DNA from: Parapedobacter pyrenivorans
Lineage (GTDB): Bacteria > Bacteroidota > Bacteroidia > Sphingobacteriales > Sphingobacteriaceae
Reading direction: 5' to 3'
Length of the DNA stretch: 64,000 nucleotides
Assembly (NCBI RefSeq): GCF_014636865.1
Contig: NZ_BMER01000001.1
Location: forward strand, 2,530,718-2,594,717
In this document: positions 8,543-17,372 of the stretch, piece by piece
How positions within the stretch are numbered: position 1 is the first letter of the stretch
Layout of the letters: each line of letters begins with the position of its first letter
Position numbers and translations under genes: made by a program
Notes under the pieces: model-generated
Database searches by the model: none
Told to the model about the DNA's origin: nothing
Seen by the model: the letters and a program-made list of their open reading frames with translations, nothing else

Positions 8543-10894
8543 GTGACTTTAGGATGTCTGCCCTTAATTTTACAAATTTGGCGCGTGGAAATTAAAAGTA
8601 ACAGTAATCCTAAACGGTGCCACGTCGTTGATAGACGGACAACATATTTTTTTACGATAACTGTTGTCTTCGTTGTTTGCTGGCTATTTAGCGCTTGTAC
8701 TGGGCAGGATAGTGATGGTGTATTATCCCCTGCAGCGTCGTTGAGGGCCATGGAAGTGGCAGAAGGCTTCGAAGTTGAATTGGTCGCGTCCGAGCCCTTG
8801 GTCGCTGCGCCGGTAGCGATGACATTCGACGAACGGGGTAGGATGTGGATCGTGGAGATGGATGGCTATATGCCCGATACCCTAGGTACCGGTGAAGAGG
8901 CACCGGTAGGGCGAATCGTCATTTTGGAAGATCGGAATGGTGACGGCCGAATGGACGAACGAACCGTATTCTTAGACTCGCTGGTCATGCCCAGGGCAAT
9001 CTGCCTGGTAGATGGCGGGCTACTCATGGCTGAACCGCCTAATTTGTGGTTTTACGAAATCGAAGCGGATCGACCGATCGGCAAGACGTTGGTAGACAGT
9101 GTCTATGCAGATGGCGGTAATGTAGAGCATCAACCCAATGGGTTGCTCCGCGCACTGGACAATTGGATATACAGCGCGAAATACGACCGACGCTACCGAA
9201 GGCTTTCGGATGGTGCTTGGCAAAAGGAAAAGACCCACTTCCGTGGACAGTGGGGAATCAGCCAGGATAATTGGGGGCGACTCTATTACAACGACAATTC
9301 GAGCAACCTTTCGGGAGATTATTTCCCTCCCGGTCTGGGCGTTGGTAATCCGAACCAACGTAATGTAGCCGGATATGGCGAGGTTGTTGTGCCCGATAAA
9401 CGTGTTTACCCCGTCCATCCCACGACCGGCGTAAATAGGGGCTACATGGACGGTGTCCTTGACAGTGCTGGTCGCTTACTGAACTTCACGGCGGCCTGCG
9501 GGCCGTTGGTATACCGCGGTGGGGTGATTACTGGGATGAATGCGTTCGTGGCTGAGCCATCAGCAAACCTGATCAAACGGAATGTGTTGAAAAAGGAAGG
9601 TTATCTGGTGAGCGGGGAGCAGGCCTACCAAGGACGAGAATTCCTGGCCAGCCACGACGAGCGATTCAGACCCGTTAATCTTTATGACGGCCCCGATGGA
9701 TCCCTTTATATTTTGGATATGTATCGGGGTATCATCCAACACAGTACCTACCTTACACCCTATTTGAAAAATGAAATCGCAGTGCGGGGATTAACGCTGC
9801 CATTGGGTATGGGAAGGATTTATCGGGTATTCCCGAAGGCTGAGAAGGGCGATTGGGTAACGATGCCCCAACGCACCGATTCGCTGATTGCTTTATTGGG
9901 GCACCCGAATGGATGGGTACGGGATAAAGCACAACATGTGTTGATAGACCGGCAGGCAAACGATGCGGCGGGTGCTTTGCGCTCACTATTGCAAACTGGG
10001 CGTAATCCGTTGCAGGTTATCCACGCCCTTTGGACACTTGAAGGATTGGGTTTGTTGACGATTGACGATGTGCGGATAGTATTGAGGTACCCGCAATGGC
10101 ATGTGCAAGCCCAGGCACTGGCTGCACTTCCTTCGCTGGGCGACGAGGTTCCACCGGAGCAGTTGGTTGATCTGGTCGAAACCACGATCAAAGCCGCTGA
10201 TACGTTGCTTGCACCTTATGCCGCATTTGTCATTACATCCATGGCCGCTGGTCACGCAGCAATCGCACAGGTGACCGGACAGCTGACTGTGGGCTACTCA
10301 GATAACCGTTATGTGGTAGATGCGTTGATAAGCGGATGGAAAGGCCGTGAAGACCGGGTTGCAAGAGAAATAGCCAGTCAACAAGTAATAGACACGGCTT
10401 CTGTATTGTATCGCCGTCTTTCTGTCGTCGTAAACGAGATGAAGGGTAAGGAAGAAAGCCATAATCAGTCCCTGTTGGCCACGCGTTTTCCGCAGGGTGC
10501 CGCCCTGTTCCAAACGACGTGTCAGCCCTGCCATGGAGAGGATGGTCGTGGCGTTTCGCCAATTGCTCCACCTCTGGCGGGATCCGAATGGGTAACGGGG
10601 AATAAGGAGCGCCTAATGGCACTGGTCTTATACGGCCTCACCGGACCGGTAGACGTTGCCGGGCACACCTATAACTCGCCTGAGGTAAGCGGTGAAATGC
10701 CGGGTATCGCGCATAACCCGACTATTGGTGATGCGGAACTGGCTGAACTGCTAAGTTACATCCGTCATGCTTGGGGAAATGTCGCCAAAGACGAGGTGTT
10801 GCCAGAAGATTTGGGAATGGTACGGTCGAAGTTCGGCGATCGGGCTAAGCCGTTTACCCAAAATGAACTCTATGAATTGTTTGGAAAGAATTAA
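8543..10894 (+). CDS. PVC-type membrane-bound dehydrogenase with HEAT-like repeats and C-terminal haem c domain
   Basis: A 783-residue protein of the 'putative membrane-bound dehydrogenase' type common in Planctomycetes, Verrucomicrobia and Bacteroidota. A hydrophobic stretch ending in a lipobox-like LFSAC predicts a lipoprotein. The N-terminal half is a beta-propeller-like dehydrogenase domain opening with MEVAEGFEVELVASEPLV and RGRMWIVEMDGY. The middle (about 440-620) is helical and HEAT-like. The C-terminal domain has one haem c motif, CQPCH (about residue 660), in the usual cytochrome context (FQTTCQPCHGEDGRG). It should oxidise a sugar or polyol in the periplasm and pass electrons to its own haem. 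The start is uncertain: 8543 gives a long N-region before the hydrophobic segment, and a GTG at 8585 is a plausible alternative. Confidence 0.8.
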   Translation: MTLGCLPLILQIWRVEIKSNSNPKRCHVVDRRTTYFFTITVVFVVCWLFSACTGQDSDGVLSPAASLRAMEVAEGFEVELVASEPLVAAPVAMTFDERGRMWIVEMDGYMPDTLGTGEEAPVGRIVILEDRNGDGRMDERTVFLDSLVMPRAICLVDGGLLMAEPPNLWFYEIEADRPIGKTLVDSVYADGGNVEHQPNGLLRALDNWIYSAKYDRRYRRLSDGAWQKEKTHFRGQWGISQDNWGRLYYNDNSSNLSGDYFPPGLGVGNPNQRNVAGYGEVVVPDKRVYPVHPTTGVNRGYMDGVLDSAGRLLNFTAACGPLVYRGGVITGMNAFVAEPSANLIKRNVLKKEGYLVSGEQAYQGREFLASHDERFRPVNLYDGPDGSLYILDMYRGIIQHSTYLTPYLKNEIAVRGLTLPLGMGRIYRVFPKAEKGDWVTMPQRTDSLIALLGHPNGWVRDKAQHVLIDRQANDAAGALRSLLQTGRNPLQVIHALWTLEGLGLLTIDDVRIVLRYPQWHVQAQALAALPSLGDEVPPEQLVDLVETTIKAADTLLAPYAAFVITSMAAGHAAIAQVTGQLTVGYSDNRYVVDALISGWKGREDRVAREIASQQVIDTASVLYRRLSVVVNEMKGKEESHNQSLLATRFPQGAALFQTTCQPCHGEDGRGVSPIAPPLAGSEWVTGNKERLMALVLYGLTGPVDVAGHTYNSPEVSGEMPGIAHNPTIGDAELAELLSYIRHAWGNVAKDEVLPEDLGMVRSKFGDRAKPFTQNELYELFGKN

Positions 10895-10908
10895 CTAAGT
10901 TTGCTGTT

Positions 10909-11532
10909 ATGTCTACCTTATCGCGCATTACCGAAGAAAAAATCGTAGCAATTATCAGGGGCCTGAACCCCAGCTATGGGGTTGCGGTTGCTGAAGCGTT
11001 ATATGCCGGTGGTATCCGGATATTGGAAATTACGATGAATTCCGACGAACCGCTATCGGTTATACGTCAGATCACTGATCGGTTTGGTGACCGAATGGTG
11101 GTCGGTGCAGGAACCGTGCTCGATGCCGATATGGCGGAAGTGGCGGTGGCGGCCGGCGCGCGGTTTGTGCTTTCACCCATCGTAGCCGTGGAGGTCATCA
11201 GGAAGGCAAAGGACTTGGGCGTAGTCAGTATACCGGGAGCTTATACCGCTACCGAGATTTATACGGCATATAAAAATGGTGCAGACATTGTGAAGGTCTT
11301 TCCCGCTACATCACCGGCATATATTCGGGATATTGCAGGGCCGTTACCGCAAATACCCTTGTTGCCAACGGGTGGTATTACGCCACAAAATATCAAGGAC
11401 TTTAAACATGCTGGGGCTGTGGGCTTTGGTATAGGTAGCGCATTGGTGGATACCAAGCAGCCCATGACTTCCCGATATTTTGAGCAAATTACCGAGCGCG
11501 CACGGCAATTCGTTGACGCCATAACCGAATGA
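10909..11532 (+). CDS. eda: KDPG / 2-dehydro-3-deoxy-6-phosphogalactonate aldolase family (class I)
   Basis: A 207-residue aldolase of the Eda/DgoA family that cleaves 2-keto-3-deoxy-6-phospho-sugar acids to pyruvate and glyceraldehyde 3-phosphate. The Schiff-base lysine is Lys129 in IVKVFPA, the general acid/base glutamate is Glu40 (RILEITMNS), and GAGTV (67-71) and LLPTGGITP form the phosphate-binding end of the barrel. Length and start are typical. It is 14 bases after the dehydrogenase gene and 37 bases before dgoD, so the likely substrate is KDPGal rather than KDPG. There is no signal peptide, so it is cytoplasmic, unlike most of its operon neighbours. No KDG/KDGal kinase is present in the window. 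Confidence 0.93.
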   Translation: MSTLSRITEEKIVAIIRGLNPSYGVAVAEALYAGGIRILEITMNSDEPLSVIRQITDRFGDRMVVGAGTVLDADMAEVAVAAGARFVLSPIVAVEVIRKAKDLGVVSIPGAYTATEIYTAYKNGADIVKVFPATSPAYIRDIAGPLPQIPLLPTGGITPQNIKDFKHAGAVGFGIGSALVDTKQPMTSRYFEQITERARQFVDAITE

Positions 11533-11569
11533 CAAACTGTACAAATGCCATTTAAACCATTTAGCGTAT

Positions 11570-12718
11570 ATGAAGATCAAATCCTACGAGTTATTCCAAG
11601 TGCCACCCCGGTGGCTGTTTCTGAAAATCGAAACGGATGAAGGGATTACGGGCTGGGGGGAGCCTGTAATTGAGGGGAAAGCTGCGACGGTAAAGACAGC
11701 GGTCGATGAATTGATGACTTATCTATTGGGTAAGGACCCTATGCCGATTGAGGACCATTGGAATGTGATGTATCGGGCCGGTTTTTATCGGGGCGGTCCC
11801 ATACTGATGAGTGCAATGGCCGGTATTGACCAGGCACTGTGGGATATCAAGGGCAAGTATTACAATGCCCCAATCCATCAACTGCTAGGCGGAATGGCAA
11901 GGGATAAAATGAAAGTGTACTCCTGGATCGGTGGCGATCGCCCTGCGGATGTTGGTCTCGCAGCAAAGAAAATGGCAGCGAATGGTTTTTTGGCCGTTAA
12001 GATGAATGCGACCGAAGAATTGCAATACGTGGATAGCTACGATAAAATAGATGAGGCCATTAAACGCATTGCGGCAGTGCGGGAGGCTGTAGGTCCCGCT
12101 TTTGGAATAGGTATCGATTTCCACGGACGTGTGCACAAACCGATGGCCAAGATACTAGCGAAGGAACTTGAGCCTTACCGGCCGATGTTTATCGAAGAGC
12201 CGGTGTTGCCGGAAAACAATGAGGATCTAAGGGAAATAGCAAATCACGTGGCTATTCCTATCGCCACGGGTGAGCGAATGTTTTCGAAGTGGCAATTCAA
12301 GACGCTGCTGAATGCCGGCTATGTGGATATTATCCAACCGGACGTATCCCATGCAGGTGGGATTACAGAGTGTAAGAAAATCATTTCCATGGCGGAAGCG
12401 TTTGATGTCGCTGCCGCACCGCATTGCCCATTGGGCCCTATCGCCTTGGCAGCGTGTCTGCAGGTCGATGCGACGTGCCACAACGCGTTTATCCAGGAGC
12501 AGAGCCTAGGTATACACTACAATCAGGGAAGTGACCTGCTTGACTATTTGTCGGACAAAACCGTTTTTGAATACAAAGACGGATATGTTAACATTCCAGA
12601 CAATCCGGGATTGGGCATCCAGATCAATGAAGAACATGTACGGAAAATGGCGACTGTTGGGCATCAGTGGCAAAACCCAGTTTGGCGGCATTCAGATGGA
12701 AGTGTAGCTGAGTGGTAA
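11570..12718 (+). CDS. dgoD: D-galactonate dehydratase (enolase superfamily)
   Basis: A 382-residue enolase-superfamily dehydratase converting D-galactonate to 2-keto-3-deoxygalactonate. It reads like the E. coli enzyme along its full length, including WGEPVIEG, MYRAGFYRGGPILMSA, SWIGGDRPADV and the C-terminal SVAEW. The expected active-site residues fall at the same numbers: Asp183 and His185 (IDFHGR), Glu209 (FIEEP), Glu235 (GERMF) and His285 (APHCPLGP). These are the Mg2+ ligands plus the catalytic histidines. It is cytoplasmic. With the aldolase upstream and the PQQ-type dehydrogenase 31 bases downstream it forms the aldonate branch of the locus: sugar oxidation outside, dehydration inside. 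Confidence 0.96.
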   Translation: MKIKSYELFQVPPRWLFLKIETDEGITGWGEPVIEGKAATVKTAVDELMTYLLGKDPMPIEDHWNVMYRAGFYRGGPILMSAMAGIDQALWDIKGKYYNAPIHQLLGGMARDKMKVYSWIGGDRPADVGLAAKKMAANGFLAVKMNATEELQYVDSYDKIDEAIKRIAAVREAVGPAFGIGIDFHGRVHKPMAKILAKELEPYRPMFIEEPVLPENNEDLREIANHVAIPIATGERMFSKWQFKTLLNAGYVDIIQPDVSHAGGITECKKIISMAEAFDVAAAPHCPLGPIALAACLQVDATCHNAFIQEQSLGIHYNQGSDLLDYLSDKTVFEYKDGYVNIPDNPGLGIQINEEHVRKMATVGHQWQNPVWRHSDGSVAEW

Positions 12719-12749
12719 GGTGCCTATTACGGCCTGAAAAACTTGGATT

Positions 12750-14876
12750 ATGAAAAGAATCGTTCATCGTTGGAAAGCGACCTGGTTCTTGGGATGCGTG
12801 ACATCCTTGGTTTTTCTTTCTACTTGCATTTCAGATCACGCACACCATCGGGAATGGCGGGAATATCTAGGGGGATCCGATCGGAACCACTATGCTGCGC
12901 TCTCACAAATCAATACCACTAATGTGAGTTCCTTGCAAAAAGCATGGGAATACCATTCACTCGATTCAGGAGAAGTGCAATGCAACCCCTTGATGATCGA
13001 TGGAAAATTATATGGTGTAACAGCTTCCAATCGCCTTTTTGCGTTGAATGCAGCAACGGGTAAAGAATTGTGGCGTTTTGAGGCCGATACAGCGGGACCA
13101 TCGCATGTAAATCGTGGCATAGCGTATTGGGAGCATGATACGGATCGACGCCTGCTTTTTGCTTCCAAATCCTGGCTGTATGCTATTGATGCCGAAACGG
13201 GAACACCGATAATGAGCTTTGGCGATGGGGGCAGGGTAGGGTTAAAGACCGGTTTGGGCGACGCTGCGGCGGATAAATATGTGGTTTCCACGACTCCTGG
13301 AGCAATCTACAAGGATATCATCATTATGCCTATACGCGTGGGGGAGGGCATTTCCGCTGCTCCCGGATACATCCAGGCATTCAACGTTATCACAGGCAAC
13401 CTGGAATGGGTATTCCGTACAATTCCACATCCTGGCGAGATGGGGCATGATACGTGGCCGGAGCAAGCGTATAAAGATCCTTCGATAGGTGGCGCAAATA
13501 GCTGGGCAGGGATGGCCGTAGATCACAAGCGGGGAATCGTATTCGTGCCCACTGGATCGGCGGCATTTGATTTCTATGGTGGCAACCGGAAAGGCAAAAA
13601 TCTGTTTGCCAATTCGCTGCTCGCGTTGGATGCACAGACTGGTGATTATATCTGGCATTACCAGGCTGTACATCACGATACCTGGGATCGCGATTTTCCG
13701 GCCCCGCCCAACTTATTAACCATCCATAAAGAAGGGAAGTCCATTGATGTCGTAGCGCAAGTCACGAAGTCGGGCTACATTTTTGTATTCAACCGGGAGA
13801 CGGGTGAACCCATTTTCCCGATTGATGAAGTAGTGGTACCATCGTCCCGATTGCCGGGTGAGGAACTATGGCCCACCCAACCCGTTCCCCGCCTACCCCA
13901 GCCCTTCGCGAGGCAAGTGTTGACCGAGGCGGATATCACCTGGTTTTCTGATAGGCGTGATTCGCTTCTCACTGTTTTTCAACAGGCCAATAAAGGCTTG
14001 TTCCACCCCTTGGGATTCGAGGAAACGATTGTCTTCCCAGGTGCTGATGGCGGTGCCGAGTGGGGCGGGGCTGCGGTCGATGAAAGCGGCGTACTCTATG
14101 TAAATGCGAACGAGATGGCCTGGCTGTTCAGTCTCAGCCCGACAGATGGAATGAATGGAGGTGCCAGCCCATCATCCGGAAAGCAGTTGTATAACACGTA
14201 CTGCCGTACTTGCCATAAACCCGATCTATCCGGTAGTCCGGGAAGTGGCTATCCAAGCCTAATCGATGTGAAAACACGGCTGTCGCGGGAGCAGATGGCA
14301 AATATGATTACTGCTGGGAAAGGGATGATGCCGGGATTTACAACAATCAAAGAACAGGAAAAGCAATCACTCATTAACTACATTTTCGGGGAGGAAAAAG
14401 AAGAAGTGTTTGAAAAGGTGTCTACTGCCGTAGTAGATGACGTCTCCGAGGTACCCTACGTATTCAATGGCTATAATAAATTTTTGGACGAACGCGGGTA
14501 CCCTGCTATTACCCCGCCTTGGGGTACGCTTACGGCAATAGACCTCAATACGGGTCGGCATGTCTGGCAGATCCCATTGGGCGAGATAAGTGCCCTTCGA
14601 GAACGAGGTATCCCCATCACCGGAACGGAAAACTATGGCGGTCCGATAGTGACGGCAGGCGGTTTGTTGTTCATTGCTGCAACGAAGGACAACCGTTTCC
14701 GGGCGTTTGACAAACGCACAGGGAAATTATTATGGGAATATGAGTTGCCGACTTCAGGTTTTGCCACTCCCGCTACCTACGAGTTGAATGGAAAGCAATA
14801 TGTCGTGATAGCCTGTGGAGGAGGTAAGCTTGGTACGAATAAAGGCGATAGTTATGTGGCATTTGCATTGCCATAG
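12750..14876 (+). CDS. PQQ-dependent quinoprotein dehydrogenase with inserted haem c domain (lipoprotein)
   Basis: A 708-residue quinoprotein of the PQQ glucose/alcohol dehydrogenase propeller class. The N-terminus has a lipoprotein-like signal (lipobox FLSTC). Propeller W-motifs are clear: LFALNAATGKELW, SLLALDAQTGDYIWHYQ and RAFDKRTGKLLWEYE. A c-type cytochrome segment is inserted near residue 485 (CRTCH), before the last blades, as in the soluble/periplasmic 'quinoprotein glucose dehydrogenase' group. The role is oxidation of an aldose to a lactone in the periplasm, with electrons going through haem c to the respiratory chain. Next to dgoD, oxidation of galactose (or a galactoside) to galactono-lactone is a natural guess, but substrate choice is not readable. 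No PQQ biosynthesis genes lie in the window. Confidence 0.88.
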   Translation: MKRIVHRWKATWFLGCVTSLVFLSTCISDHAHHREWREYLGGSDRNHYAALSQINTTNVSSLQKAWEYHSLDSGEVQCNPLMIDGKLYGVTASNRLFALNAATGKELWRFEADTAGPSHVNRGIAYWEHDTDRRLLFASKSWLYAIDAETGTPIMSFGDGGRVGLKTGLGDAAADKYVVSTTPGAIYKDIIIMPIRVGEGISAAPGYIQAFNVITGNLEWVFRTIPHPGEMGHDTWPEQAYKDPSIGGANSWAGMAVDHKRGIVFVPTGSAAFDFYGGNRKGKNLFANSLLALDAQTGDYIWHYQAVHHDTWDRDFPAPPNLLTIHKEGKSIDVVAQVTKSGYIFVFNRETGEPIFPIDEVVVPSSRLPGEELWPTQPVPRLPQPFARQVLTEADITWFSDRRDSLLTVFQQANKGLFHPLGFEETIVFPGADGGAEWGGAAVDESGVLYVNANEMAWLFSLSPTDGMNGGASPSSGKQLYNTYCRTCHKPDLSGSPGSGYPSLIDVKTRLSREQMANMITAGKGMMPGFTTIKEQEKQSLINYIFGEEKEEVFEKVSTAVVDDVSEVPYVFNGYNKFLDERGYPAITPPWGTLTAIDLNTGRHVWQIPLGEISALRERGIPITGTENYGGPIVTAGGLLFIAATKDNRFRAFDKRTGKLLWEYELPTSGFATPATYELNGKQYVVIACGGGKLGTNKGDSYVAFALP

Positions 14877-14980
14877 CGTATTCTACTGTCATTCAGAATT
14901 CTTTGCTTTAGGCCATTTAGCATATCGTACTTCGGGATATTTTTGCTACATTTGATTGTACGTACCATTTTGAATCGATT

Positions 14981-17329
14981 ATGAGGCGCTTTCTTTCGCC
15001 GAAATGGCTAATTGGCATATTGATTCTGTTGTTTGTGGTGTTGCTTTCCGCTTATTTTTTCTCCGGAAGCCAAACAAGCAGCATGGGCGGTTCTATGCCG
15101 TTGCCGGCGGTAGTCGACTACAATTTTCACGTCCGACCGATCCTATCAGACAAATGCTTTGCTTGCCATGGGCCGGATAAGAATGCGCGCGAAGCGGATC
15201 TACGGCTGGATACGGAGGAGGGTGCCTACAAGGCACTGGTGGAGACTGCCGGTATGCACGCGATTGTGCCGGGCCATCCAGACCAAAGCGAGGCCTATCT
15301 GCGGATGACCAGTGATGACGAGTCCGTGCGGATGCCCCCCGTATCGGCCAACCTAGCGCTAAACGACTATGAGATCAAACTCATTGAACGGTGGATTAAG
15401 CAGGGAGCGGAATACAAGCCCCATTGGGCATTTACCCCGCCTGAAAAGACAGAAGTTCCGGAGGTGGATGATGCGGATTGGCCAATCAACGAGTTGGATC
15501 GCTTTGTGCTGGCACGGATGGAAGTGAAGGGGTTTGAACCTAACCCCGTGGCAGAAAAACATCATTTGCTACGACGCGTTAGCCTCGATCTTACCGGACT
15601 GCCGCCCACTGATGAGCAGCTCGAACGTTTTCTGGCAGATAACTCCGAAAAGGCGTATGAAACCGCAGTAGACGAACTCATTGCTTCGCTAGCCTATGGC
15701 GAGCGCATGGCTATGCATTGGCTGGATGTGGCACGTTATGCGGATTCTTATGGGTACCAGGATGACGATATCCGTACGCAGTGGCCATGGCGCGATTGGG
15801 TAATCCATGCTTTCAATGAGAATATGCCCTATGACCGATTTGTAACGTGGCAAGTGGCGGGCGATTTGTTACCCAATGCGACGAAGGAGCAATTGCTGGC
15901 TTCTGCTTTTAGCAGGAACCATAAGATTACCGAAGAAGGCGGAGTGATCGAAGAGGAATACCGGGTGGCCTATGCGATTGATAAGACCAACACCTTCAGC
16001 AAAGGGATTTTGGGTATTACCATGGAATGTGCACAGTGCCACGATCATAAGTACGACCCGTTCTCGCAGAAGAATTATTTTGAACTATACGCCTTTTTCA
16101 ATAATTCGATGGAGAAGGGGCTCGAAGGACTAGTTAATTCCGGACCGTCGAAAACACCTCGCCTTACGATTACCCAACAGGATGTGGAGAGCATTCTGCA
16201 ATTTATCAATAAAGGCGAAGATACGTCGGCCGTATCGGTATCCGTGATGGGCGAACGTGACGAGGTTAGGCCAACGTACGTGCTGGATAGAGGGGTGTAT
16301 GATGCACCTGCGGAACGTGTTTACCCGGGAACGCCGGAATCTGTGCTGGAATTTGACAGCACTCAATATGCGTCCAATCGGTTGGGACTTACGGAATGGG
16401 CTTTCAACAAGGATAACCCACTTACTGCCCGTGTATTTGTAAACCAATTGTGGGCCATGGTTTTTGGACGTGGGCTGGTCGCTACGGTGGCAGACTTCGG
16501 TAATCAGGGCGAACTCCCAAGTCATCCGGAACTATTGGATTGGCTGGCTGCCGACTTCCGCGACAACGGGTGGGATGTGAAGCGGTTGATGAAACAGTTT
16601 GTGATGAGTGCCACCTATCGTCAGTCGTCGCAGGTTACAAAAAAACACCTTCAAGAAGACCCAGACAATGTTTACCTGGCACGGGCCAAGCGGGTGCGGT
16701 TGCCGGCAGAATCCATCCGCGACCTGGTGCTGGCCAGTAGTGGATTGCTGAATCCGGAAATCGGTGGCGCTAGTGTGAAACCCTACCAGCCCGACGGTAT
16801 ATGGGAAGTAACCAGTTCCGGACGGGGCGCGCTGACCAATTATGTGCAGGATCACGGCGGTGCGCTGTACCGCAGGGGGATGTATGTGTTCATCAAGCTG
16901 ACGGTTCCGCCGCCGAACATGCTGATATTTGACGCCAGTAACCGAGACATGTGTGAAGTAACCCGCCAACGTACGAATACTCCGCTTCAGGCCTTGGTCA
17001 TGCTGAACGATCCGGTAATCCTTGAAGCGTCGCGGGTACTTTCCGGGAAGCTGCTAGCTGCCTCACCGGAAGCACCAACGCGTAACTATATTGAGCGCGC
17101 ATTCCTCCGAATCTTGAGTAGGGAGCCGAGTACGCAGGAAATGGACCTGTTGGAAGATTACTATCAGAGCGAATTGAAACGCTACCGGGGATCGCCGTCG
17201 GAGGCCGAGGCTTTCTTGGATGTGGGGGAGGCCCCGCAGGAAAAAAGTGTTCCGGTTGCGGCGCAGGCGGCGTTAATGGCGGTGGTTCATACCTTGTATA
17301 ACCTGGAGGAAACCATTACGCGGACATGA
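14981..17329 (+). CDS. DUF1549/DUF1553 protein with Planctomycete-type cytochrome c domain (PSCyt1-PSCyt2-PSD1)
   Basis: A 782-residue protein with an N-terminal membrane anchor (WLIGILILLFVVLLSAYFF). The PSCyt1 haem domain follows (about 48-115; CFACHGPD, Cys59), then PSCyt2/DUF1549 (about 165-370, with a second haem-like CAQCHDHKYDP near residue 350), then PSD1/DUF1553 (about 480-740, with the hallmark RQRTNTPLQALVMLNDP). The biochemical role of this family is not established; it nearly always sits beside a DUF1501 gene, as here, in oxidative glycan loci of Planctomycetes and Verrucomicrobia. The 104-base gap upstream holds a possible -7 box (14947-14954), so it may have its own promoter. 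At 782 residues it is shorter than many family members, mainly between the DUF1549 and DUF1553 parts. Confidence 0.9.
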   Translation: MRRFLSPKWLIGILILLFVVLLSAYFFSGSQTSSMGGSMPLPAVVDYNFHVRPILSDKCFACHGPDKNAREADLRLDTEEGAYKALVETAGMHAIVPGHPDQSEAYLRMTSDDESVRMPPVSANLALNDYEIKLIERWIKQGAEYKPHWAFTPPEKTEVPEVDDADWPINELDRFVLARMEVKGFEPNPVAEKHHLLRRVSLDLTGLPPTDEQLERFLADNSEKAYETAVDELIASLAYGERMAMHWLDVARYADSYGYQDDDIRTQWPWRDWVIHAFNENMPYDRFVTWQVAGDLLPNATKEQLLASAFSRNHKITEEGGVIEEEYRVAYAIDKTNTFSKGILGITMECAQCHDHKYDPFSQKNYFELYAFFNNSMEKGLEGLVNSGPSKTPRLTITQQDVESILQFINKGEDTSAVSVSVMGERDEVRPTYVLDRGVYDAPAERVYPGTPESVLEFDSTQYASNRLGLTEWAFNKDNPLTARVFVNQLWAMVFGRGLVATVADFGNQGELPSHPELLDWLAADFRDNGWDVKRLMKQFVMSATYRQSSQVTKKHLQEDPDNVYLARAKRVRLPAESIRDLVLASSGLLNPEIGGASVKPYQPDGIWEVTSSGRGALTNYVQDHGGALYRRGMYVFIKLTVPPPNMLIFDASNRDMCEVTRQRTNTPLQALVMLNDPVILEASRVLSGKLLAASPEAPTRNYIERAFLRILSREPSTQEMDLLEDYYQSELKRYRGSPSEAEAFLDVGEAPQEKSVPVAAQAALMAVVHTLYNLEETITRT

Positions 17330-17372
17330 TGAACGGCTAATCGCCGATAGCTGAAAAAGATGAACGTATAGC

